This document shows positions 35,716 to 45,352 of a DNA stretch of 57,641 nucleotides, in pieces. Under the pieces are notes generated by a model that was not told the origin of the DNA, ran no database searches, and saw nothing but the letters and a program-made list of their open reading frames with translations. Within the stretch, counting starts at the first letter, position 1. Every line of letters begins with the position of its first letter. This DNA is from Verrucomicrobiales bacterium. GTDB lineage: Bacteria; Verrucomicrobiota; Verrucomicrobiia; Verrucomicrobiales; DEV007. A program made the position numbers and the translations under genes. The stretch spans positions 1 through 57,641 of the forward strand of contig JARGPI010000037.1 in NCBI GenBank assembly GCA_029213005.1, written 5' to 3'.

Positions 35716-37947
35716 TCAGGGCGACTCAATCAGCCCGATTTTTGTCATATCAATCGGTTTAAACCCGAGACGAAGAGCTGGGGAGTCAGGATGGAAATTA
35801 AAGTCTCCTGCTGCGGGATCGATAAAAAGAGGATCTGTCGCAAGACTGTGTTCGTCACTTCCCATCTCCCGGCTCTTCTGCAGGGCGTTTTCAGCCTGAG
35901 CCGGTCCAACCTTGCTGAAATAAAGATTATAATCCGTATCCGCCTCTTTTGCCCAGGCAGCGGGCAACCGCGGATTGTTCCCCTGATCTAAAAACGTGGC
36001 CTTACCTCTGGTGTGATACATAATATTTCGTTTTACCGCACCACCAGTCAGCGGGCCTTCGCGAAGCTTGAAGTAAACACTAGGCTTTTTCTTCCCCTCT
36101 CTGGTCGGTTGCAGGATATAGGCAATAATATTATTTTCCGCGCGGTTATTTAACTTCAGGTGTATTCCATGGGAAACGCATTTATAGATAATATTTTCTG
36201 AGATAAGAGTACCCCGCTGACCGCCATCCGTCCGAATGGCAGATTGCATCAAGGTCGGGGCAACCAGATGATGTATGTAGTTTCGTCGAATCACATTTCC
36301 GGGACCTGCACCGCGAATGTAGATCCCATTTCCATCCGCAAGTTCTTCCATCGCATGGTGAATCTCGTTACATTCGACCAGATTATCATGACTGTGAAGC
36401 AGGGGCTTAATCTCATCACGACTAAGTTGCCCAGGAGGACTGTCGATCTCATGCCAGCGGACAGTATTGATCAGTTCCCGAAGGTTGCCTTTTCTGAAAA
36501 AATCATCCATCACTCCCGACACGATAATCCCCGAATATGGGGTGTGATGAACCAAATTATGTGCGACCCGGTTCTGCCCACTTTGCCACAGAAAAATACC
36601 GGGAGAATGCGAATACACTTTACCGACCTGATGAATATGATTGTTAACGATAGTGTTCTGACAATTCACATCTTTGGTCCCGGGCCCATAACCGCTAAAT
36701 AAAATTCCGGTGCCACCGATATCTTCAATATGATTACCGGTCACTAGATTCTTTTGGGCGTGCAGATCGAAGCGTATCGCTCCGCCTCCACTGTGAGTAA
36801 AATGACAATCTTCAACCACACAGAATTCGCTCCCCCGGAAGCGAAGCAGCGCACTGTTCTTATCGTGCATTTCCCAGTCGTGCTGGAGGCCTTTATCGGT
36901 TTCAATGATCTCGTAGCGCTCTCCGTGCATAAAGGTTAAACCCTTGAAAGAGAGATGAGTCACCGGACGGTCCGTAGGACCATCAAAATCAATTTCGCCT
37001 TCCACCCGAATCAACTCCTGAAGCAATGGGGCGCTTATCCCACGCGGTTGCTTTCCGTCTCGGGGCCAGAGATAAATTTTCCCTTCTCTCGAGTTAATTA
37101 CCCATTCTCCGGGTTCATCGATTGCCTCGATCACATTCTCCACCCAGCACGATGGAGTCCCCTTCAGGAAGTGTAGCTCATCCATCGCATAGGTAGCCGG
37201 AATTGAAGTCGTGATTGATTGATCTTTGACCGTTACCGACTCAACTGGAAGTAGATTAAGAATCCATGCGTGATGAGGGCGAATCGCGATTTCAACATCG
37301 TCGAAATTCTCCCAGTCTCTCACAAAACCGTCAGGACAGAAGACTGTGTTTTTCCCCATCTTCCGTCGGTTCACCGCCCGTTCCTGCGGAATAAACCCTT
37401 TGGAGCGCGCGCGCGGTAACAGACCGTCGGAATCATATAGTGTGCGGAACTTTTTAAAGGCCCCATCTCCGTCCGGCAGTGATGCCTGCCAGACCTTTCC
37501 CCGGGCGGCAGCAGGAAGGTGAGGCAATGAATCAGGAGCCAGTTCCCAACCCTCAATCGAAATCGCGGAGCTGATAACCGGCGTTTCGGAAGGATAAGCT
37601 TCATAGGTAATGTCAGCTCCTTTTGTTCCGGAATCCTCGATACTGAAAACGACCGTTTGATTGAGTTTATAGATCCCCTCCCGGATCTGGACCGTGATGG
37701 CTTTGCCCGGCGACTTGCCCTTCAGTTCCCGGACGGCACCACGGGCCCGCTGAAGCGTTGCGAATGGCCCGTCATCATTTTGGTCATTTCGGTTTGGTAA
37801 AGTTCCCGACCACAAATCGGAGCCTTCCGGCGAGATATAAAAGTCAGCTCCTTCAGCGATATCAGAAACGGCGGCAAAGCAAATTAACTTCAGGATGAGA
37901 ACAAAGGCTCTCGAAGGCAATTGAGTTTTTGTTGTAGTATCTTTCAT
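35716..37947 (-). CDS. Secreted parallel beta-helix glycosidase-like protein
   Basis: About 743 residues from the ATG at 37947, chosen because it gives a signal peptide (SRAFVLILKLICFAAVSDIA); the frame is open upstream to 38142 through a repeat. The opening A-D-F-Y-I-S-P-E-G-S-D, then PFATLQRARGAVRELK and V-Q-I-R-E-G-I-Y-K-L, is typical of right-handed beta-helix glycoside hydrolases such as GH141 or GH120. The central part has helix coils G-G-G-A-I-R-F, G-G-T-G-I-L-F-S-G-Y and Y-S-G-I-I-V-S-G, with repeated N-x-I-x-x dipeptides. I cannot assign the exact family. It is the last gene of the sulfatase operon, and the preceding 191-base gap holds a GTAC hairpin. It probably trims the desulfated glycan outside the cytoplasm. 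Confidence 0.82.
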   Translation of the reverse strand: MKDTTTKTQLPSRAFVLILKLICFAAVSDIAEGADFYISPEGSDLWSGTLPNRNDQNDDGPFATLQRARGAVRELKGKSPGKAITVQIREGIYKLNQTVVFSIEDSGTKGADITYEAYPSETPVISSAISIEGWELAPDSLPHLPAAARGKVWQASLPDGDGAFKKFRTLYDSDGLLPRARSKGFIPQERAVNRRKMGKNTVFCPDGFVRDWENFDDVEIAIRPHHAWILNLLPVESVTVKDQSITTSIPATYAMDELHFLKGTPSCWVENVIEAIDEPGEWVINSREGKIYLWPRDGKQPRGISAPLLQELIRVEGEIDFDGPTDRPVTHLSFKGLTFMHGERYEIIETDKGLQHDWEMHDKNSALLRFRGSEFCVVEDCHFTHSGGGAIRFDLHAQKNLVTGNHIEDIGGTGILFSGYGPGTKDVNCQNTIVNNHIHQVGKVYSHSPGIFLWQSGQNRVAHNLVHHTPYSGIIVSGVMDDFFRKGNLRELINTVRWHEIDSPPGQLSRDEIKPLLHSHDNLVECNEIHHAMEELADGNGIYIRGAGPGNVIRRNYIHHLVAPTLMQSAIRTDGGQRGTLISENIIYKCVSHGIHLKLNNRAENNIIAYILQPTREGKKKPSVYFKLREGPLTGGAVKRNIMYHTRGKATFLDQGNNPRLPAAWAKEADTDYNLYFSKVGPAQAENALQKSREMGSDEHSLATDPLFIDPAAGDFNFHPDSPALRLGFKPIDMTKIGLIESP

Positions 37948-38009
37948 TTCCTGTTTTACAAATCTTCCGGTCTTAACATCCTGAAACTTCTTTCCGGGAA
38001 CCCCGGGAG

Positions 38010-38046
38010 GGTACCGGGTACCATTTCTCTTTGTACAGGGTACCGT
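38010..38046 (-). repeat. GTAC hairpin in a gene leader (copy 2)
   Basis: On the minus strand: ACGGTACCCTGTACA, then 8-9 bases, then TGGTACCCGGTACC. It is an imperfect relative of the perfect copy at 18072 and keeps the left-arm core GTACCCTGTACA exactly. It lies 62 bases upstream of the beta-helix gene start at 37947. Confidence 0.7.
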
Positions 38047-38138
38047 GATGCAAGGAACCGTTCCCGCCACAGCGAAGTGGGTATTCGGTTTTCCGTTTCC
38101 CAGGAAAACCCCACTCCATATCGGAATGACGGGACTGA

Positions 38139-39707
38139 TCACTGAGATTCAGCCCGCTTTTTACGCCTCTCTGCTTTCTGTTCTGCGTTGAGCGGCTTTT
38201 TTTTACCCGCCGAGGCTTTCGGCTTAACTGACTTTTGATCCCAGGGAACAGACCGGTCAAAAAGTACTCCATACTGCTGATAATCATTATAGGGCACAGC
38301 CTCCTCTTTCCAATCCCGGATCGCCGCATCGTAATTCTTTCGCATTTCCTCGAGCAGAGGAGCCGCCTCCGGATTTGATACCAAATTTGTCATTTCCAAT
38401 GGATCTCTCTTCAAATGAAACAACTCCTCAACCGGCTTCATTTTGTCATCCCCATACCACCAGTAGGTATATTTCGCCTCTTTAGTGAGAACGGTGAGAG
38501 CACGGGTCGGCATCGCATCAAAAAGGTTCATAAAAGTCAGGGTCTCCCGCACGTCTCCTGTCGGGTCTTCAAGAAGAGGGCGGAGGCTCACGCCATCCAT
38601 ATTTTCCGGAACCGGCAAACCGGCCAGTTCCAAAATCGTTGGCGCAAAATCAATGTTCCCCGTCAGGGCCGCGCAGCGTAATTCTTTGCCGGCTGAGGCA
38701 CTGCGTGGATCATAAATCATCAACGGCACCCGGGCCGACTCTTCCATCGGCAGCACCTTGGAGCCATACCCGTGAGCTCCGCAGATGTAGCCGTTGTCAC
38801 TGGTATAGATAATAACGGTGTTGTCGGCAATGCCCAGTTTTTCGAGTTCCCCGCGAATCATACCCAGAGCGACATCGATGCCGTAGACCTGTTGATAGTA
38901 TTTTGCCATTTCACCGTCATAATCCGTATCGTATTTCCATTCGGTAAATCGGGGATACTGACGGCCCTGCTTGCTTTGTTCCGCAAAGTGGGCTCCGTTT
39001 TCCCGGCCGAAGTTTTCCGGTCTGGTAAAAGTGTTCCCCTCGTAAATATGATCAAACTGAGGATCGGGATCCGCAGGTTTGTGCGCGGCTTTAAAACTGA
39101 TCGAAAGGCAGAGCGGCTTGTTCTGCTCCAACGCGGCCTCAATTGCATCCTTCGCAAAAGCTCCATAGGAAAGGGTTGAATGCGGATACGCTTTGGCATA
39201 CTTCGCCATCGATTGATTTTTCGCGGTAACAAAGGAAGTCTGCCCGGGGGCTCCGCCCCACATATCAAAGTCGTCCTCGCACATTCCTGCCTTTCCATTG
39301 GGCCCCTTCCCTTCGACTTCAAACCCGAATTTCCCGGCGAATGCGGTGAAATAGCCGGCTTCACGCAGCAGGACCGGATAAGACTTAACCCAGGTTTCCG
39401 GTTTCATATTGCCATGAGTAAAATTGGTTCCGGTTTTGTACTCATACATACCTGTCATGACATTGGCACGGCTTGCCATACAAATCGAAGTGGTATTGTA
39501 ATGCCGATCAAAGATCACACCATCCCTGCCGAGCTGATCCATATTCGGAGTCACCACCTCTGAATTTCCATAGCAACCGACCGACTCGAAATTCTGATCG
39601 TCCGACATCAAATAGATAATATGGGGCTTTTCCTCCGCGAGGCTAAAACTGAAGCCAAATATGAGTAGCAATCCCAGTTCCCAGCCTTTAATTTTCCTTT
39701 TCATCAT
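38139..39707 (-). CDS. Secreted sulfatase with CMASR active-site motif
   Basis: A 522-residue sulfatase. Start at the first of two adjacent ATGs (39707), giving the signal GWELGLLLIFGFSFSLA. Metal site: Y-L-M-S-D-D-Q. The formylglycine site is Cys76-Met-Ala-Ser-Arg then ANVMTG, that is, Ala instead of the more common Pro at position +2. This variant is allowed in the C-x-(P/A)-(S/A)-R consensus and occurs in several sulfatase subfamilies. Y-T-S-D-N-G-Y and H-G-Y-G-S-K follow as substrate-pocket boxes. The Lys/Arg-rich C-terminus (PLNAEQKAERRKKRAESQ) is unusual. It lies between the alpha/beta hydrolase gene (35 bases) and the beta-helix gene. Confidence 0.92.
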   Translation of the reverse strand: MMKRKIKGWELGLLLIFGFSFSLAEEKPHIIYLMSDDQNFESVGCYGNSEVVTPNMDQLGRDGVIFDRHYNTTSICMASRANVMTGMYEYKTGTNFTHGNMKPETWVKSYPVLLREAGYFTAFAGKFGFEVEGKGPNGKAGMCEDDFDMWGGAPGQTSFVTAKNQSMAKYAKAYPHSTLSYGAFAKDAIEAALEQNKPLCLSISFKAAHKPADPDPQFDHIYEGNTFTRPENFGRENGAHFAEQSKQGRQYPRFTEWKYDTDYDGEMAKYYQQVYGIDVALGMIRGELEKLGIADNTVIIYTSDNGYICGAHGYGSKVLPMEESARVPLMIYDPRSASAGKELRCAALTGNIDFAPTILELAGLPVPENMDGVSLRPLLEDPTGDVRETLTFMNLFDAMPTRALTVLTKEAKYTYWWYGDDKMKPVEELFHLKRDPLEMTNLVSNPEAAPLLEEMRKNYDAAIRDWKEEAVPYNDYQQYGVLFDRSVPWDQKSVKPKASAGKKKPLNAEQKAERRKKRAESQ

Positions 39708-39742
39708 AAATCTCAAATCGCTAAAAAGTTTAAACCACACCC

Positions 39743-40699
39743 TCACTCGATCAGTTTCAGTTGATCCACGAAGAAATTTACCGTCATCTCCGTGATTTCT
39801 TTCCGGGAAGGTTCAATCTCAGTCCCGACTTTTCTCCAGTTGTGTCCCGCATTGTGGACGATTACAACCTCTACCGGAGCCCCGATTTCCTCGGCCTTTG
39901 CCTTCAGGTAGTGAGCGTGTTTTACCGGAATCGTCGTATCTTTGTCACCCTGAATCATGAGGAGTGGCGGACTGTCTTTCTTCAAATAAGTGATAGGACT
40001 CATCTCCCGGTAAAGCCGTAATTTCTCTTCTGTCGACACCCCGGCATCGATAATCCGGGGGCCGAAACGGTCGCGAAAACCCTCTCTATCATCATGATTG
40101 AAGAGATCCTCTTTCACAAAATCACAGGGTCCATACCAGGAAAGGCCCGCCACAGGCTGAAAACGAACGTCGGAAAGTGCTTCGTCACCTATCAGGGAAT
40201 CTGACGGCGACAGCAGCAACATCTGGGCAAGTTGCCCACCAGCCGAATCCCCGAAAACAAAAAGCTTCTCGGGATCGATCTTGAGTTCACTGCTATTTTT
40301 CACCAGATACCTCACGGCGTCCTTACAGTCGATCACACAATCCCTCATCCTGACGGAGCCCCCTTTGCTAAAGAGCCGGTAATCTACCGACACCACAGCA
40401 AAGCCCTGCTTCACCAGCTCTTTAAAAATCGCGCCAAAGCTCCCGTTGGCAGCACCGAAACGACTCCCTGCAGCCCAACCACCGCCATGGGTATAGACAA
40501 TCACCGGGCAGGGCATCGCGGATCCGGCAACAGGGTAATACAGATCGAATTCGAGTTTTCTTTTACCCACGGTTTTATAGACCACGCCCAGCTTTCTCTC
40601 GGCACCGGTCTCCAGAGGCTTTCTCTCTTTCTTCTGCTGCGCATCCAGTGAGGACACACAACAGATTAAGGCAATGATCGACAGGAGTTTCACTTTCAT
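39743..40699 (-). CDS. Secreted alpha/beta hydrolase (esterase-like)
   Basis: A 318-residue serine hydrolase. The start at 40699 gives the signal peptide (MKVKLLSIIALICCVSSLDA). The oxyanion motif H-G-G-G is at 71-74, the nucleophile Ser152 in F-G-D-S-A-G-G, and the likely acid and base are in G-D-K-D-T-T-I-P and N-A-G-H-N-W. This arrangement fits the hormone-sensitive-lipase or BD-FAE branch, which includes carbohydrate acetyl and feruloyl esterases. Its position inside a run of sulfatases (22 bases from the previous gene, 35 to the next) suggests it removes acyl groups from the same polysaccharide. Substrate not determinable from sequence. Confidence 0.88.
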   Translation of the reverse strand: MKVKLLSIIALICCVSSLDAQQKKERKPLETGAERKLGVVYKTVGKRKLEFDLYYPVAGSAMPCPVIVYTHGGGWAAGSRFGAANGSFGAIFKELVKQGFAVVSVDYRLFSKGGSVRMRDCVIDCKDAVRYLVKNSSELKIDPEKLFVFGDSAGGQLAQMLLLSPSDSLIGDEALSDVRFQPVAGLSWYGPCDFVKEDLFNHDDREGFRDRFGPRIIDAGVSTEEKLRLYREMSPITYLKKDSPPLLMIQGDKDTTIPVKHAHYLKAKAEEIGAPVEVVIVHNAGHNWRKVGTEIEPSRKEITEMTVNFFVDQLKLIE

Positions 40700-40721
40700 A
40701 ATAGTGGGGTCTCTAAACAAA

Positions 40722-42209
40722 TTAATCCTTCAAATCAGCGGGAGCCCAATCAGGAATTCCCTTTTCTTTTAGCTGCTTTTCGTATCGAAGAGCCAGTGGC
40801 TGTTCGTCAGAAGACACTCGCGGAAGATTTTCGTTTACCAGCAGTGGTTCGGTTGAGTCCCACCATTGATCGTAAGCCTTCCGCAGTCGAGCAACCACTT
40901 CGGGGTGTTTTGCCGCGACATCTTCAGATTCATAGGGATCATTTTCGATATCAAAGAGTTCTGCGTTGTTCACGAAACGCCATTTCTCAGTGCGAACCGC
41001 ACACTTTTTGAACTTAAAATTATCCCGTTGCCCGGCATTCCATCGTCCGCAATGAATAAACAATTCACGATCTTTCCACTCAGCTTCAGGATTCTGTAGT
41101 AGAGGAAGCAGAGATCGCCCTTCGATCGCGGGAACGTTATCCGGAAGAGGGACGCCAGCCAGTTCGCAGAAGGTGGGATAGAGATCCAGATGGGCCGTCA
41201 GACTATCAATATCGACACCCTCTCCCAGACGTCCTTTCCATTGCCAAAATGCAGGGACATGAGTGCCGCCTTCTCCCGGGCTGTTTTTCCCGCCTTTAAA
41301 ATGAGCATTAAAATGGCGGACCTTTTTCCCATTGAGTTTCCCACTCAAGTGAGTCGCTCCATTATCGGTCATAAAAATCACGAGCGTGTTATCGAGAGCT
41401 TTCCAATCTTCGAGGTGTTTGATCAATTCCCCGAAATTGTCGTCGATATTCTCAATCATTCCATAGCGACCGGCGGTACCTTTGTCATACCCCAAGTCGA
41501 GAAACCGCTTAGCATAGGATTCCGGCACAGCCATCGGAGCATGCGGGGCGTTCAGAGACACATAGGCAAAATAGGAAGTATCCGCTTTTTCCTGTTCGCG
41601 GATCCACGCCAACGCCGCATGGAAAAACAAATCGGTGCAGTAACCTTTGGTTTGCACAACCGTATCATTGTGCAGCAGCACGTTGTCAAAATAGACGTTA
41701 TCTTTATTAGGAGGAAAATCTCCGAGATTGACCTGCCCGATACCGCCCGAGCCATGCATCAGCACTTCATCGAATCCCCGGTTTTGAGGCAGATACTCCT
41801 CTTCATCACCGAGATGCCATTTTCCAAATAACCCGGTGGCATACCCAGCGGATTTCAGGGTCTGCGGTAGCGTAGTCACTCCGGGGGCCATGCGCTCCCG
41901 TTGAAAAATGGTATGGCTCACCCCGACCTTAAAAGGCGGACAGCCACTCATGATCGCGGCCCGTGTCGGGGCGCAGGTCGGGCTAACTTGAAAGTCAGTA
42001 AACCGGGTCGCCTTCTCATAGAATTGATCAATATGAGGCGTCCGAACGACCTCGTTCCCCATACAGGACAAGTCCCCCATTCCCTGATCATCAGTCATCA
42101 CCAGAATGATATTCGGTTTGCTTCCCGCCATTGGCTTGGGAGACGCCACTAAACCAACCGGGAGAGACCCGAGAATCAACCAAACCAGACCGTAAAAAAT
42201 TTGTTTCAT
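40722..42209 (-). CDS. Secreted sulfatase with CAPTR motif
   Basis: A 495-residue sulfatase with signal peptide (MKQIFYGLVWLILGSLPVGL). Metal site: V-M-T-D-D-Q-G-M-G-D. The formylglycine site is Cys79-Ala-Pro-Thr-Arg then AAIMSG; the Thr at position +3 is shared with the sulfatase at 48777 and is typical of one subfamily. G-K-W-H-L-G-D and F-M-T-D-N-G-A are the other core boxes. It is strongly similar along its length to the enzyme at 48777 (shared H-T-I-(F/L)-x-R-E-R-(M/L)-A-P-G-V, D-V-F-F/D-L-F-F, L-(P/L)-V-N-E), so the two are recent paralogues in one operon. Gap to the next gene is 22 bases. Confidence 0.93.
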   Translation of the reverse strand: MKQIFYGLVWLILGSLPVGLVASPKPMAGSKPNIILVMTDDQGMGDLSCMGNEVVRTPHIDQFYEKATRFTDFQVSPTCAPTRAAIMSGCPPFKVGVSHTIFQRERMAPGVTTLPQTLKSAGYATGLFGKWHLGDEEEYLPQNRGFDEVLMHGSGGIGQVNLGDFPPNKDNVYFDNVLLHNDTVVQTKGYCTDLFFHAALAWIREQEKADTSYFAYVSLNAPHAPMAVPESYAKRFLDLGYDKGTAGRYGMIENIDDNFGELIKHLEDWKALDNTLVIFMTDNGATHLSGKLNGKKVRHFNAHFKGGKNSPGEGGTHVPAFWQWKGRLGEGVDIDSLTAHLDLYPTFCELAGVPLPDNVPAIEGRSLLPLLQNPEAEWKDRELFIHCGRWNAGQRDNFKFKKCAVRTEKWRFVNNAELFDIENDPYESEDVAAKHPEVVARLRKAYDQWWDSTEPLLVNENLPRVSSDEQPLALRYEKQLKEKGIPDWAPADLKD

Positions 42210-42283
42210 AAATATTATCTATCTCGTGACTTTACCAGAGCCAATGTCGGCCCATCCGAAACGTCAACACTTTCTCTGATACC

Positions 42284-43864
42284 TTATTGAGTAGGGGCAC
42301 CACTCTCATATTCCTGCTGATCCATCCAGGTCAGCGCCTTCCAGTAGCCCGTGTCATTCGCTTGAGGAGCGCCCGGAGTTGACCTCCCCGAAACGATAAC
42401 CTTTGTCAATTGCCCGGTAAGCCGCGCCACTGTCTCTGGATTTTTCTCAGCAAGGTTTGTCTTTTCCGCCCGGTCCTTCGACAAATCGTAGAGTTCAGTT
42501 TTTTTCGTTTTGGTCCCCGGCAAAATCAATTTCCAGTTGCCGTCTGCAATGGCATAGCGACTTTCCCCACCATTTCCCACCGTGATTAATGGTACGCGTT
42601 GATGGTCGACTTCCGAGTCCAGCAGCACCGGAGCGAAACTCTGACTATCCTCCCCTGCCTGATCAGGGATTTCCGCTCCCACGATCTCAGCAAAGGTCGC
42701 CAGTAAATCGGTCTGTCCGACCAGCCCGTCCCATTTCCGTCCCGCGTCTTTGATGCCTGCCGGCCAGCGAACCATAAACGGTACCCGGTGACCGCCTTCA
42801 TAAACCGAACGTTTACCTTCGCGGAACCCGCCGCGACTGTCGTGCCCTGTGTTCTTCAATCGCCGGGACCAGGAGTTCTCAGGTCCATTATCGCTACTAT
42901 ACACAACCAGGGTGTTCTCATCGATTCCCGAGTCCTCCAAAAATTTCAGGAGTCTTCCCACGTGATGATCGGTTTCAATTACAAATTCTCCATATGCACC
43001 GGCCTCCCCCTGACCATGAAACTCCGGCAACGGGCAGACCGGATAGTGAGGAGAGGTATAGGGCAAATAAAGAAAGAATGGGTGCCCCTCTTTAGCATCA
43101 GCAACCTTGCCCTCCATCCACTCGATCGCTTGATCGGTAAAACGGGTCAGACACTGGTTATCGATAAAATCAGGAGCAATTTCGAAACCCTTCATCCCCT
43201 TTTTCTGATACTCCTTAAAATTTCCGGATGTCTCGTTATACGGCGGCATAATCCGGTAGTCCACATACCGGGGATTGTCCTTTTTGTTCGTATAGAGGGT
43301 TGGCGGAACCGCGGCGTGTCGCCCTTCAAACCAGGCCAGAATTCCGAAGTTCAACGAAGCGGGGATCCCGTAGAAATAGTCAAACCCCTTATCCAGAGGC
43401 ATATCCTTAACCGGTTGAGACCAGTCCCGATTCTGAGGCGTCCCGGGAAAATCCATACCGAGATGCCATTTTCCGACCATGGCAGTGTGATAACCATTGT
43501 CTTTCAAAAGCGATGCCAAAGTCATCCGGCCATCTTCAATCAAGCAGGGGTGCTCGGCTCCGAAAACCCCGCTTTTCAATGTGGTCCGCCAGGAATAGCG
43601 ACCGGTAAGCAAACCGTATCGGGAAGGGGTGCAAACCGAATCGGGACTGTGTCCGTTCGTGAAAGCGACGCCTTCATTCACGAGGCGATCCAGATTCGGG
43701 GTTTGAAACTTTGCCCCGGGATTCAACGCACTGACATCACCATAGCCCTGATCATCGGTGTAAATCACGATGATATTCGGTTTTTCCGCGGCGACCAGTG
43801 ACATACCGCTCAGAGCAGCAGTGAGAGCAAGTAATCTGAAAGTGGTTTGGATGAATACGGGCAT
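42284..43864 (-). CDS. Secreted sulfatase (S1 family, CTPSR)
   Basis: A 526-residue sulfatase with signal peptide (FRLLALTAALSGMSLVAA). Metal site: I-Y-T-D-D-Q-G-Y-G-D. Modification site: Cys78-Thr-Pro-Ser-Arg then YGLLTGRYSWRT. Further core boxes are V-G-K-W-H-L-G, Y-L-P-Y-T-S-P-H and Y-S-S-D-N-G-P-E-N-S-W. The long middle section (D-K-G-F-D-Y-F-Y-G-I-P-A-S-L) resembles enzymes active on sulfated hexoses or galactosamine, but I would not name the sugar. It sits in the sulfatase operon 101 bases after the sulfatase at 43966 and 74 bases before the one at 40722. Full length, no defects. Confidence 0.93.
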   Translation of the reverse strand: MPVFIQTTFRLLALTAALSGMSLVAAEKPNIIVIYTDDQGYGDVSALNPGAKFQTPNLDRLVNEGVAFTNGHSPDSVCTPSRYGLLTGRYSWRTTLKSGVFGAEHPCLIEDGRMTLASLLKDNGYHTAMVGKWHLGMDFPGTPQNRDWSQPVKDMPLDKGFDYFYGIPASLNFGILAWFEGRHAAVPPTLYTNKKDNPRYVDYRIMPPYNETSGNFKEYQKKGMKGFEIAPDFIDNQCLTRFTDQAIEWMEGKVADAKEGHPFFLYLPYTSPHYPVCPLPEFHGQGEAGAYGEFVIETDHHVGRLLKFLEDSGIDENTLVVYSSDNGPENSWSRRLKNTGHDSRGGFREGKRSVYEGGHRVPFMVRWPAGIKDAGRKWDGLVGQTDLLATFAEIVGAEIPDQAGEDSQSFAPVLLDSEVDHQRVPLITVGNGGESRYAIADGNWKLILPGTKTKKTELYDLSKDRAEKTNLAEKNPETVARLTGQLTKVIVSGRSTPGAPQANDTGYWKALTWMDQQEYESGAPTQ

Positions 43865-43965
43865 GGCTTAAATTTGTTGGAAATTGAGCAAAAGGTAAAC
43901 CCTTAAAATAACGGGCTACTTCGATTGGGGGCGTCGGGCCAATTTGCCCGGGATCGAAGCACCAC

Positions 43966-45330
43966 TCAATAGTTCAACTTCGAGCCTTTCTTTGGTTTGC
44001 TTCGTTCTCCCAACCACCATTCTTTAGGTCCTTCAGCCATAATGCCGTCCCAAACCTTGAAGAGTTCTTTTCTCATCTCTTCGGTTTTTTCCGGCATTTC
44101 TGCGGCGAGATCGTTCTCTTCTTTCCAGTCTTTCCGGATATTGAACAGCATAAATTTGTCCATCACGTCGTTACTCACAATTTTCCAGTCCCCGACCCGG
44201 AGAGCCGAGCGATCACTTGCCTGGGAAACATGATTCCGCCAGAACAACGGCACCTTTCGAGTCACCGGTTCCCCGGCAAAAGCGGGAACCATACTGACAC
44301 CATCTATAGTCCGGTCATCGGGAAGCGGGATCCCCACGATATCGAGTATAGTAGAGAATAAATCCGTACCGATCACGGGGATGTCGCTAACCGTTCCAGG
44401 TTTGATGTGTCCCGGCCAGCGGGCCACACCGGGAACCCGAATTCCCCCTTCATGACTGCTTCGCTTCACGCCTCGAAGCCCCCCGGCGGTGCCTCCATAG
44501 GAGGGAACCGGGCCATTGTCGGAGGTGAAAAACAACAACGTGTTGTCGCTGACGCCGGCTTCATCCAGAGCCTCCATGACCTGACCGAGAGCATGATCCA
44601 TCTGGGTAATATTTCCCATATACTTACTGTTCTCATGACCTTCGTAAAGACCGGAAAACTCCGGGTTGGTGGCAATCGGGGAATGTGGCTCATGCACCCA
44701 GACGGACATCGCAAACGGTTTCTCCGGATCATGAATTTCCTTCAACCAAAGCGCGGCTTCAGATGCCACGATCTGCGCGGAATACCCTTCTATTTCTCCA
44801 ACCGGCTCCCCATTGCGAACAAAATTATCCGGGTCTTTATGACTGGGGCTGGCATTATTCTGGGTATACATCCAATAGTCGTATCCATGATCACCGGGCT
44901 GGGGAAAATCGGGGACATTGAATTGCTGTCTGGAATTAAGATGCCACTTCCCGACGTGACAAGTTTCATACCCTGCCGTTTTCAGAAGTTCCGGATAGGT
45001 AATCTCACTTTCACGCAGGTGCGCTTCGTGAATACCCGAAAGATGCCGCCAGACTCCATTGCGATAGGGAGTCCGCCCCGTCAGAATCGCAGACCGCGAC
45101 GGCGAACAAACGCCACATGCCGAATAACACTCCGTGAATTTTACCCCCTGAGATGCCAGCTTGTCCAGATTTGGAGTCTTGATCAACGGGTGACCGTAGG
45201 TCGCGGAATCCCCCCACCCCATATCATCGGCCACAAAGACGACAAAATTGGGTTGGTCCTCAGTCTCCGCAGTGCCGATTGCTGTAGAAAGCACCAGCAG
45301 AGCGGTTTTAAATATGATAGATAGTCTCAT
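43966..45330 (-). CDS. Secreted sulfatase (S1 family, CSPSR)
   Basis: A 454-residue sulfatase with signal peptide (IIFKTALLVLSTAIGTA). Metal site: F-V-A-D-D-M-G-W-G-D. Modification site: Cys75-Ser-Pro-Ser-Arg then SAILTGRTPYRNGVW. Other core boxes are H-V-G-K-W-H-L, V-W-V-H-E-P-H-S-P and F-T-S-D-N-G-P-V-P. It ends with a basic tail (RSKPKKGSKLNY). It follows the SGNH/cytochrome fusion gene by 22 bases, so the two are co-transcribed. Its sequence is distinct from the other sulfatases here, which suggests a different sulfate position or sugar on a shared substrate. Confidence 0.93.
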   Translation of the reverse strand: MRLSIIFKTALLVLSTAIGTAETEDQPNFVVFVADDMGWGDSATYGHPLIKTPNLDKLASQGVKFTECYSACGVCSPSRSAILTGRTPYRNGVWRHLSGIHEAHLRESEITYPELLKTAGYETCHVGKWHLNSRQQFNVPDFPQPGDHGYDYWMYTQNNASPSHKDPDNFVRNGEPVGEIEGYSAQIVASEAALWLKEIHDPEKPFAMSVWVHEPHSPIATNPEFSGLYEGHENSKYMGNITQMDHALGQVMEALDEAGVSDNTLLFFTSDNGPVPSYGGTAGGLRGVKRSSHEGGIRVPGVARWPGHIKPGTVSDIPVIGTDLFSTILDIVGIPLPDDRTIDGVSMVPAFAGEPVTRKVPLFWRNHVSQASDRSALRVGDWKIVSNDVMDKFMLFNIRKDWKEENDLAAEMPEKTEEMRKELFKVWDGIMAEGPKEWWLGERSKPKKGSKLNY

Positions 45331-45352
45331 GATTTACTGAAGTTAACGGCCT

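Noticed and set aside
37948..38142. Upstream extension of the beta-helix protein
   Set aside because: It reads through the GTAC hairpin and lacks signal-peptide character. The ATG at 37947 fits better.
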